This document shows, in pieces, positions 30,143 through 41,600 of a DNA stretch of 64,000 nt. The DNA is from Acheta domesticus (Eukaryota; Arthropoda; Insecta; Orthoptera; Gryllidae): the NCBI GenBank assembly GCA_031308135.1, contig JAHLJT010000631.1, forward strand, positions 224,263,654 through 224,327,653, read 5' to 3'. The notes below the pieces were generated by a model. That model was not told where the DNA came from, did not search any database, and was given only the letters and a program-made list of their open reading frames with translations. The position numbers were made by a program, and so were the translations under genes. Position 1 is the stretch's first letter; every line of letters begins with the position of its first letter.

Positions 30143-30505
30143 ATATTTTGTCCAGGAATAAATCATTGTAAATAGTATCTGTATATAATAGTGTGTAATA
30201 GTGTTTGTTGTGTTGTTACATTTATTTTGTTAGAATGTGAAAAAATTTTCAATTAACATGTGTTGGATATAAGACGGAAGTAAATAGCAGGCAATAATTT
30301 ATACTCAATGAGATGGTTCAAAACTATGTTGGCATATTAACAAAACAAATGTAAATAGTTTAAGGCTGCAAGATACAAGATATGTGTTGTGTAAAGTGAA
30401 AGGTGTCAGTGAATATATCGTAGTGAAGTAAGAAGAAAGTGTTTATTGTAGTCTTGTCATTTAGTTATGTTGTAGCAAACCAAATGACGCTTGGAGAGGG
30501 GAAGT
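30143..30505 (+). other. 3' region and polypurine tract of the deleted element
   Basis: About 360 bp of AT-rich non-coding sequence. GGAGAGGGGAAG (about 30492-30503), directly before the 3' LTR, is a good polypurine tract. Confidence 0.75.
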
Positions 30506-31939
30506 TGTGATATACCAGAATACGATGGATTTTATTTAATGATGTTAGTTAGACATGGGGTAGATAAATGGGGATTCAATATGGCGGTATGGGCCTTAGC
30601 AACGGCGGCGCAGAGGTTGGCAAGGTCAACAAACTATACACGGGCCCTGATGACGTCAGGACGCCGGCTAGATGGCTGAAGAACCTAAGAGGGAATTGGT
30701 GCAAAAACGAATGACTGTCTGAGGTCGCGGCTACTTGGATTTGTAAGAGACGCACGGGTTGGCTATAAAAGATCAGATAGTCTAATGTTGCCGCCGTGTT
30801 TTGAAATAATAGAAGGATGGACGCCGACCGAGCCATGAAGGGTTTAAAAATGCATTAAACAGAACATTCTGACTCGGGGTGTCGTAGAGTGAAGATCGTA
30901 CATTCCGTCTCTGGGTGTCGTGGAGTATAGATCGAACATTCTGACTCGGGGTGTCGTAGAGTGAAGATCGTACATTCTGACTCGGGGTGTCGTAGAGTGA
31001 AGATCGTACATTCCGTCTCTGGGTGTCGTGGAGTGTAGATCGAACATTCGGACTCGGGGTGTCGTAGAGTGAAGATCGTACATTCCGTCTCTGGGTGTCG
31101 TGGAGTGTAGATCGAACATTCTGACTCTGGGTGCCGTAGCGTAAAGATCGTCTGTAGACAATATAGTGGGAAAGTGAAACTTGTATTTTTCTTGTAAGAG
31201 AAGTGATAGCTTGTTTTCGGACTTTGTCTTGTGAGAGAAGTGATAGTTTGTTTTCGGACTTTGAAATAATTTACCAGAAGTGATTTTCGGAGGACTTGTT
31301 CAGATTTTCGGACATTGCAGTTGGACTTCAATAGTCTACATAACCGGTGGGAGAGATTAGGAACCGGGAGCGTCGGACAAGACTAACAGATAGTTTAGGC
31401 AGTGTGGACTGGACGTGTCAGCGGCGGCGCAAGACCGGAAGAGAGAAGCGGAACTTGGAATTAACAACGGCCAAGTGAGAAGCGACTACGGAGCGTTGGC
31501 ATGCAAAAACGGTAAAAAAAAAAATACTGCAGTATAAAAGAGACAATTTATTCAGAAGGGGTCATGACCATCTAATTAATTGTTCTAATTTAAAAGTTAA
31601 ATAAATTGTTGAATTTTGTTCTTTGGAAAAGAAAAGAGTTTTTTCATTTGTCAATCATAATTTTTAATTAGTTGAAAGCATAATTATTACATTTCAGATT
31701 CCACGCCATACTGTATAGTTGGCAGATCAGGTAATCGGCTATCGAGGCGATAGCGAGTATTTGTATCCGGACCCATCGACCTAAGCTAGCTGGATGTTTA
31801 GATAATTTTTGTTAAATCAGATAGAAAAACTTTGATAGTAATTCATGTAACCTGTTTCTGGCGCCCAAATCTTAATAAATTTGGAACAGGACATGATTAC
31901 AGCCACGCTTTTGATGAGACGTGAGAATGGTATATTTCA
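30506..31939 (+). repeat. 3' LTR (1,434 bp) of the deleted element
   Basis: Same length as the 5' LTR, and no differences were seen, including the 36-bp array at 30862-31149. Followed by the target duplication GTAT. Confidence 0.92.
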
Positions 31940-32305
31940 GTATGCATATGTATTGAGAAACTTAAATATTCTTGTTGTGTTACACAAACTATCTATTGAG
32001 TAATATATGTAAATTGTGATATGATTTTCTTCAAAATAAATTACTATTTCTAAAATTAATCAAAGTGTATTTTTATTAACTTCTGATTTTAATTTTGTTG
32101 ATAGTTGTAGGAAAAATTATATTTTTTTCTTTCAAAGAAACATTGCCCTGAAATAAAAGCAACATATTTCTAAAAATATGAAACCTTCAATTTTCGTCAC
32201 CCAAATCTATTGGTGGAAAATGAAGTGCCAGGGAGAAATATATTGTGAAATGCTGTTGCTATTAAGTTCAACATAGATCGTAGGCCCACGGCGGGGCTGT
32301 TGGGC

Positions 32306-32380
32306 CTACTCATCGTGACGTCATTGGCAAGATGGCTGCCCGTCGCCAGGCTTTGTATTCTAGAGGGCACTGAATGACTG
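32306..32380 (+). promoter_or_regulatory. Promoter-like repeat about 0.5 kb upstream of the serpin start
   Basis: The segment has GGGCCTACTCATCGTGACGT with a CRE-like TGACGTCA, then AAGATGGCTGC and GTCGCCAGGCTTTGTATTC. The same blocks occur next to the 5' exons of both THAP arms (19549-19584 inverted to 24963-25010) and at the ends of the element at 23543-24975. No TATA box lies nearby. It may supply the serpin gene's promoter, but this is only inferred from position. Confidence 0.4.
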
Positions 32381-32857
32381 CGAAGTCCTCTTTGTTTGAA
32401 TTTGGTTTGTACACTGTATCAAGACAAACCGTTCTCATGTTTGATTGTAATTGTGTGAATGTTTGTGAATTTACATAATATTAATTGTTCTTATGGCTGA
32501 TAGTGAACTGGAATAGCAGTATATTACCCATTAGTTATTGAATGGATTGTATGCAATAGAGTAAATCGGATTTGCAACGCCAAGATATCTCATTGAAACA
32601 AGTGATAGTATTCTGCATTAAAATGTTTTTATTTTATACTTTTCCTTCCTTAGTTTGTAGTAAGTATTTTTCCGATATATTTTCTTCTTGAGATAATTGA
32701 CTGAATTTGATCATTTTGTCTTTAATCTCTTTGAGATTTGATTACTTATTTTCTCATTTTAAAGGTTGCATCTAGACATCACACCTATTAGAAGTGTAGT
32801 AGAACAACTGTATTTTGACCCTCAATAAGAATCATTTCTGAGTGATTACTTCTTAAT

Positions 32858-32932
32858 ATGAGTAACGACGACAAAAGTTGCTTAGAGATGATTTCCAAAA
32901 GTAGCCATCAATTTCGCGGCAAGCTGTACAAT
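32858..32932 (+). CDS. Serpin exon 1 (residues 1-25)
   Basis: ATG at 32858 with AATATG context, then MSNDDKSCLEMISKSSHQFR and GKLYN, ending at the donor AAT|GTAAGA. It codes for the start of helix A only, without hydrophobic leader. Too short for automatic ORF calling. It was chosen because it joins in phase 0 to exon 2 at the point where serpin helix A meets strand 6B. An upstream in-frame TGA at 32843 supports this start. Confidence 0.8.
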
Positions 32933-35900
32933 GTAAGAAAAAATATTGTATTTCTATGGAATATAATTTATGGTATAAAATAGTAGTGTAAAGAAGAAAG
33001 CCCACTTTCCGGTACTATGATTGTTTATATTTAAATATGACAGGCCCCCATAAACTGAATCAAAGTAATAGGAAATAAATTATTAAGTTAATGCAAGAAA
33101 TAGGACATAGAAAGGCATAGAATGTCCAGATGACTGTTTATTAACCTCAAATCAGGAAATGAAATATTTATGCTTAGTAAAAACAACGGGCAAACATACA
33201 AACAAAATAATTCCAACACTTCTCGGCCATCTGTTCGATTATACAGTATAGTGGTGACACAAGTTCAGAAACAAGCCAAGAATATAAAGCATTTTGCAAA
33301 GAAAAACGAGCTACAGGTTCGATTTAATAGTCCTGTCGTCGAAATACCCCCACCCCAATTCTCTCGCATCTAGCTAAATAAGGGCTCAAGAAAACCTGCT
33401 CGGATATTGAACATGAATTTGTAATGTAACTATATTATAAGACGCTTCATCGGACTTTAATTGAAGAAGAAACTGGACATTTTCTTTGCCCTAGTTATAA
33501 GATTAATTTCGTGTTAAAGAAAACATATCAATTTCTACAGATTCTTCGCCAAACTCCTGGGAACATCGTGTTTTCATCGACCAGTCTTGAAGTGCTTCTG
33601 GTTCTTGCTTGCATGGGAGCTAAAGGGAATACTGCAGAAGAAATTCAAACAGCTTTGGAATTGCCAAAAAATATGGAACAAGCAAAAAAAGGGTATAATG
33701 TTATCATGTCTTCCTTGAAGGTATGTAATAAAAATTAAATTTCATCTCATTCTTCGATCTGCGAGTCAAAATACGATAGACATATCACTGAAGCAAAGTC
33801 TCTGTCTGATCAAACTATAGTATAAGAATCGTAGATATTTTTATCATGATTGAGTTTTTAGATTTTCTATTTACACAGCTATTATTCTCAAATAATTATT
33901 GATATAATTCACTCTTATTTTCTGCTAAAATTTTTGATCAATAGAGATTCGAATACTTAATAATACATGAATTACAAGTTTATATTTTTTAAATGCTCAA
34001 TAAAACTCTTTTTTAATATGGCAGACCCTAGGTCCTCGACGAGCATTTTATATAATAGTAATCTAGTTTTCTAGATAGTATGAACCAACCCAGAAAGATC
34101 CAGGAATATTCACTTTGGAAAAATTCCTGCGAATAGTTTAGGCGCAAATGTTGTTCACAGGACAGACGTTTTGCCGTTAACCAGTTTTCCGATATCAAGG
34201 ACTCACAAATCGTGAATTCTGATTACACAAGTGTTAGAGCAAGAGTTTCCACTTAATAGGGGTTCGAGCACCACATTAGACACCTTAGGCATGATTGCCG
34301 GCAGCACTTTAATATTGGGTTAATTTTTTGTGATTTTTGCAATAGTGAAAAAATATGCATAGTTCAATTGAGATAGAAATTTGATAATTTTAATTGATTA
34401 ATACGCTAACAAGTGCATAATTTGCACAACTGAATAACATTGCGAAATTAAAAATAAACAAAAACTATCATTCCCAGAACAATTGAATTTTGAAGAAGAG
34501 CACTCAAGGCAATGATGTGTATATATACTCCTAGATAGACTCCATCTAGTGATATATGTATACATCATTGACTCAAGGACATCAATTCATTTGAACAGTG
34601 GCTAAATAAATAAAATCGTCCAGAGGCAATCTGAAATTAATAATGTAGTTTGAACAAGAGTTGAAAAGGTCAATTTTGTGGTGGTGCTGTATTCAATCAG
34701 CTACATAAGTCAATTCAATCAGCTACATAACCAATGTCTATCTCCAGTTCTGTTGTTCCTAACCTCAATAATTGCAGAAAGGAAGAACTTTCTGGTTGAC
34801 GGCTGAACTAATTTTAATACATTTTATAAAAGAAAACCCTCTTTCACATGAATACGTTCTTTTAAACAGTAAAATCATATTTAGTTCAAATTCCCTTAAG
34901 TCTGGGTGTTTTTCACTGGATAGAAGTTAATAAGAATATGATATTTACTTGTTTCGTCTGTAGGACTGGATCGGTTTGAATATCGTACAGCTCATGTGCC
35001 TCAAACTAATTGAATCGGATATTTCATTAAGGGCATGAGTCACATTTTTTCACAAATTGAGTTTTGAATTTTATATATTTTTTTGAAGGTCGATACATCG
35101 TTGGGTGTACAACGTACATGAGTACCATTAACCCAGTCTCAGTTACAGACATGTCAAATTCTCGTTGACTGTTCAAAGAGCGTGAATCGCTGACTGATGC
35201 CCATTCTGCTGTCAACAGTTGGTATCTCCCTGAATTGATAAGAGAACTTCCTCTTAATAGGTGCATAAAATCGACTATTGGTTCTTTTTGCGGTAGAAGC
35301 TACAAATAATGTTTAATGTTTTGTTTAGTTACGTGGTTTCTTGATAAGTATAACTAGTGGTGCTACAGAATGGCACAGACTTTCCCGTAATAGTTTTCTA
35401 TTTCCTTGGGTCTGGGCTAGATATTCGAAATTGCCACATACTCGTGCCAGCTGCCATCTATCGCCGCCCAAATCACATTTTTTTTCGACATTTTCTTAAG
35501 TTTTTGGTTTCCTAATGGTAGAACAGAAATATTAATTTTAGAATATTAAAGAACGCAAAAATCACGTCCTATATGGCAATTTTCCTTTAAAATTTTTTAG
35601 TCGCTTTTAAGAAAAGGGCGTTTAAGCGTTACTAAAAATGAACAATTTGAAGCTTATTTTCACAGTAAAGTTTTGAGTTTTCAAAAAACTTCATTTGAAG
35701 TCATTTGAAGCACATTAACTCACAAATACAATAGTGTTTATAAATTGCTGGTAACGTGCATATTAAAGATGTGAGAGATCTTTCAAAAAAATTACATTTG
35801 TGTAATTTTTGAAAAAACAAAAAAATACTCCTAAATGAACTTTACGTCATATTAAAGTGTGCAATTATCATTATCCGTTCCAAAACTTTGAAGAAAACAT

Positions 35901-37382
35901 TTGGAACAATTTTTGAGAAAATAGACTTTGAGCGTTTCTGAAAATGCGGAATTTTGAGCTAGTTGTCACAAAACTGTTGAGTTCTCAAGAAATTTTACTT
36001 GACATTATTTAAAGCTCTTGAACTCGTAAATATAATAAAGTAAACACGTCGCCACTAATGTAAATATTACCGACGTGAGCGGCAAGTCAAACAAATTACA
36101 TTTTTGCAATTTTTGAAAAAACAAAAGAATAGAGTAGTATTGCGTTTTTGTCAGCTCATAAAATACATTGGGCACGATACCAAAAGCTTAAAGAAAAAAA
36201 TTGAAGCCGTTTTTGACAAAATCTTGTTTTTGATTTTTTTTTAAATTGCACAAATTACACGCAATATTGCGCGGAAAATACTAAAATTTTCAAAAAAGTG
36301 TACATGACCTTAAAGAAAAAACTCACTATGAAGAACAAATTTTACTTGAAGTAAAAATCTCTATCTGCAATTTTGTAGTTGGAGGAGGACGCCGAATAAA
36401 ATTGAAACTTTTACAATTTTCGAAAATTCAGAGTTAACTGTGAAAATCGAACCTATGACCTCGTAATAAGTGGTCTTACAAGAAATTTAAAGAAAAATTT
36501 TGGAGCTGATTTTGAGAAAATTTTGAAAATGTCAGGGGAGCTTGATGTAAAAATGCTCTCAAATTTTATAGAATCTTTTTCAAAATCTCAAAGCTTCAAC
36601 TCGAATCAGATCGACCGGGGAAGAAATCGTACGTATGGTTTAGGCGCTAGCTGTATTCACAGACGGCCGGACAGACGGATGTTTTCATTTCAATTGGTTT
36701 TGCGGTATGAACGACCCATAAAAGAGGGGTTCTGGGTACACCACGTGTTAGGGAATTTTTTCTTAATTTAACAACTGGTTTTCTCCACTTTTTCGTTATC
36801 ACGGCCCGGCAACGAATTTTTTTCTGGCAAAAATTGACCGTTTTTTCGCGCAGCATTACATAACTTTCTCTATATTACGTATATTACTCCGTTTATACGT
36901 ACGTATACTGGAAAGTAAAAATTATTAATGTACATACTAATATGTACGTCTGCTACTATGGAAGATGTCAAAATGGAAGGGGTAAAAAAGTGCAAGGATA
37001 AACATGAGGGATATTAAGGATTGATTTTTATTATATGCAGGTGTTTTATTTACCATGCATCCCTGTGCAGGAATTTTTTTCCTACAGTTAGGTGTTAATA
37101 ATTTCTGCATTCACAATTTGACCACTGACAGGGCAAACCTGTATCAATATAATAAAGGATTGGCTAGAAAATCCCTCCATAATGAAGTTTGTTGATTCCT
37201 GAGGGACAACATCTGTAACATTCCAAAAAATATAAAATAACTTTACTTGTTCAGTGACGGCTGTCCAGGTCAAAACAAAATCTTACGGTTATTCGTGTGT
37301 TATTGAATTTTATTAAAAATAATAAATTTAAGAAACTTTTTCAAATGAGGGGACACCCATTCTGTGATCGGGATTTGGCATT

Positions 37383-37466
<84 letters not shown>

Positions 37467-38587
37467 AAATGTACCAACAATGTCTCGTCATAACATCATT
37501 CACCTTAGGACGGTTATAATCGTGACCCTTTCCGAATTTATAGTAAAATTTTGGGCGCCAGGAACAGGTTACGATAATTGAAACCAATACTTCCACAGCT
37601 AATTTTAACGAATGGATAAATGTCCGGCTAGCCGGGTCAATGGGTCCCGTAATAGATAATCGCTATCGTCTAGATGTATGTATACAGTATGGCGAGGAAT
37701 CTGAAAGGAAATAATTATATATCTCTAACTACTTAACAATTGTGATTGACCAAATGAAAATCTTTTCATTTCCAAAAGAAAAATTTAACAATTTATTCAA
37801 CAATTTGACAATCGTTCTGCCTTTAGGTCATGACCTTTTAAAATAAAACCTTTGTACTGCAGTACTTATCCAACGTCTTGATCGACGACGCCCCGCAGTA
37901 TCTTCCCACTTGAATGCAGATGATCCCAAGTCCAGCTTCTTTCTTCTGATCTTGCGACACTGCCGACGAATCCAGCCCTCACTGCCTAGAATATCTACTG
38001 GTTCTTACGTAATATTTACAGTTTCCAGTTCTCCCCAACTACGTGTTAAAACATTAAAGTCCAAACCGCAATATAAAAAAAACTTTCAAAGTCCTAATCG
38101 AATTTACTTCTGCCCATCAACTTCCGTCCGAAAGCTATTGAGTCTCACGTCAAAATGTACAAGTCCCACTCCCCTTATGTTAATCTCGCGAGCGATCTGT
38201 ACTACTCGACGACCTCTATCAGAATGTCATTTTCTCCTCCGTTTTTCGCCCTCAACGCCTCGGTATCCGTCCTTCGTTCTTATTTTTTTAAACAAAACGA
38301 CAAAATTCGACAGTCTATTCTCCCTTAGCCAATCCATTCACTTCTTGCCAAATCAAGTAGCCACGCTCTCGATAGTCATTCCTTTTCACACCAATCCCAC
38401 ATTATTTTATGTCTTTCTAGCCAGCGCCCCCACCTATTCAAGGCCTGAATGCAGTTTATAGACCTTGCCAACCATTACGCCGGCGTTGCTAAGGCTGTAT
38501 ATTGCCATTTGCCTTAGACCCTTTTAACCCAACCCATTTACGGCAAATGTTATTGACAAAATACTATATAATATTTTGGTATATCAC

Positions 38588-38628
<41 letters not shown>

Positions 38629-41600
38629 AGCATTACCGAATATTTAATAATACAATAAAAACTTGATTTAAATTGTTTTTCACGGGACGAGTACGCGGAA
38701 GCTTCATGGAGACGCGCAGGCCGCCTCCGATTCTTTCGCCTGCCTGGCGCCGCGCCGGCGAGATTAGTTGCACCATCCTCCAGGGACCGCTCCAGCCCCT
38801 GTGGCCGCGTCGCCTTCGCACGCTTGCCAGCCCGCCCCCCACTGAGTTACGGACAGCCGTGGATCCACCCAGGGTGTCGTGTTTGCGATGGCTAAAAACA
38901 AAATATCACCACCCCGCCCGCTTGCCAACCGCCCGAAAGTGCATGTGCACTTACGTCATAAACAAATTAGACAGCACAAGCGAAAATTTTCCATCCAGTT
39001 TCTGAGGACCGCCGTCTATGATTGGACGCAAGAGTTGCTACTGTGTAGTGAATGTCAGCCATTCTCAAATGAGATTACTCCAGTTCTGGAGTTCCATTCT
39101 GGAAAATTCCAGAATCTTTAGTGAGTTTTGATGGGGGAAACGAGGCAGCTGTTTTGTGACACAGCCAGAAAGAAGAACTTGAATTTTGAAAGTTGAAGAG
39201 TGCGGAGCTCCGTGTCAAGGGGGTCCGCGCACTTCGGGAAATTTTCCCGAATCGGCTAAAATAAACGCCGAATTGGACAATTATTGTCAATTAGAAAATT
39301 TCTTCTGTTGGCAGCAGCGCCCAGAAGTAAATCGTTTTTATTTCACTCATAGAAATGGGGGCTGAAGTGTTACCTCTATTTTTGAGCCGTGCTTGGCCGT
39401 GTAAAGTGACAGTGAAATTCTCGTTATTATAACGAACTCGATCGAGACATTAAGCCCCCGTAACTTGGTGCAGTTTCATTCACGCGACGTGACCCAAACT
39501 TCGTCGCCGCCCGTCCCGGTAGCTATTCATGAGTCGACCCTGAGCCGTCGCCTCCGACCCAGCTGGCGAGTACCTGACGTTCGTCCGTCAGTCCGTCCGT
39601 CTGTCTGTCTGTCTGTCTGTCCGTCCGTCTGTGAACACTACTTGCGCCGAAAGGGTAGGTACGACTTCTTCCAAAATGGATATTCCCGGGTCGATCTGGT
39701 TTGAGTCAAAGCTTTGAGACTTTGAAAAAGATTCTTCAAAATGTAGGGGTACTTTACTCGTACATGAAGCCCTCCGGACATTTTCAAAATTTTCCCAAAA
39801 ATGGCTCGAAATTTTTTCTTTAAATTTCTTGTAAGAATAGAGTAAAATACACTTATTAAGGTGGCACAGATCCGATTTTCACGGTTAACTCTGAATTTTC
39901 TAAAATTGCGAAAGTTTGAATTTTATTCGGCGTCTTCCTCCAGCTACAAAATTGCAGATTTTGCACCTTAATAAGTGTATTTTACTCTATTCTTACAAGT
40001 AATTTAAAGACAAAAATTAGAGCTGCTTTTTTTAATTTTGAAAATTTCCGGGGGGCTTCATGTAAAGTATCCCCAAAATTAAAATATCGGTTTGAAATTA
40101 AAGTGGCCACTAGATCAGCCAGATCGATCGGGAGTGTTAATTTTGAAGAAAATCGGTTGAGCGGTTTAGTCACTAGCGTTGTTGGTTTTTCGGTATAAAG
40201 AACCCACAAAACAGGGATTCTGGCTGCACCAGGAGATTGTTTTTCTTAATTTAACATCTGGCTTTATTCACTTTTTCGTTACCAGGGCCCTGTAATAAGA
40301 GTTTTTTCTTCCGAAAATCCGCCGTTTTTTTCGCGCAGCATTACATAACTTTCCCTATACTATAGTGCATATAGTATACGGGAAAGTAAAATCATTGTTC
40401 TAAAGTGAACAAATGACATTTCATTAAAACCCGCCTCCAACTCATTCTACCCCTACTCCAGGTACCAGTATCAACAGCTCTCCGAAAAGAAATCTTCAAA
40501 CAATGCATGTACGTATGTTACTTTACTGCCAGATGACATTAAACAATTAAAATCGATACACAAGATTAATGATTTTAATTTTTAAAATGTGTGTTTATAT
40601 ATTCTAAAAGTAAAATTACACTATGTTTGCATTACTACTTGTGTCTATTAAACTTTCCTGGCTATATTGTTCTCCGATATGGAATCAGTTTCCTTCTTGT
40701 AATACAATATATTGAACAGCCATTTATTACAATTTTCTTTATTCGGCATTCTCTGTTCTGCATAAATGATTCATTCTTCATTTTTATTTCCACGTCCTGC
40801 TTTTCAGCTGCATTCTGTACTATGTATACCTACTATATTTTCATTTTCTTTCTACCTTGCTACTTTCCTTTTACATGACATTCCATTCTTATCTATTAAC
40901 GTTCTCTTTTTGCTAGAAACACTTCATATTTATTAGTGATAAAGTGTTGTGAATTGATACTTTGTATTAGTTACTGCCTCGACTAATCCATTTACAATAT
41001 GAATGAATTTAATTAATTTCAATTCAATACTTACTTATATTTACTTATACTTCTTTTATATTAATTTCCCAACCCAGGTGAGTTTCCATTCATGTTAGAG
41101 GCAGTTTTACATTTCTCAGACTGCCATTTCCCAATTCTGCCATTATGCACAGTTTTCTTACGTTTAGTTCTTATGCTCAGTTCAAGTACGTTCTTTGAAA
41201 GTGTAACTTCAAATCACTTCGGCAAGTAATTAAGTTGCCATCCCTAGACCACACTTCATTCTTTCCCTATGAACTGACATGTTTCAACAGACTTATTTGG
41301 GGTAAACTTTGACGTATGTTATTGCTTTATTTCAAGTTAATTCAGATTCAAACTAATGTTGCTATAACAGCACTTACTTTCTCGTGTTATTTATAATGAT
41401 TATGTAATTTAATGACATTGCAATTTGTATCTACTCTGTTTTAAGCATTCTCTAGAAAATCCACTTTAAGCAAAATCGTTCAAAATCGAATTCTTAAATT
41501 TGCAATTTTTGAATTCTCTGAGATTTTAATGAAAATCGAACTTGTATTACATTTATTAGGGTGCTTTGATCAATTCAAATAAAATATTTTAATTAATAAT

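Larger units (their letters stand above)
25968..31943 (+). mobile_element. Young gypsy-type LTR element lacking most of pol (non-autonomous)
   Basis: Two 1,434-bp LTRs (25972-27405 and 30506-31939) appear identical by eye. They begin TGTGATATACC, end TATATTTCA, and are flanked by the 4-bp duplication GTAT (25968-25971 and 31940-31943). A tRNA primer-binding site follows the 5' LTR and a polypurine tract precedes the 3' LTR. The 3.1-kb interior has gag, an aspartic protease and only the start of RT. The catalytic YxDD motif, RNase H and integrase are gone, so movement would need enzymes from another element. Gag carries one frame break. A diverged solo LTR of the same family is at 37465-38588 on the minus strand. 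Confidence 0.9.

Noticed and set aside
37300..37596. ORF with Ile-Tyr and Arg-Glu repeats
   Set aside because: Translation of AT and CT microsatellites.
37910..38461. 183-codon ORF on the plus strand
   Set aside because: Lies antisense within the solo LTR; Ser/Pro-rich chance frame.
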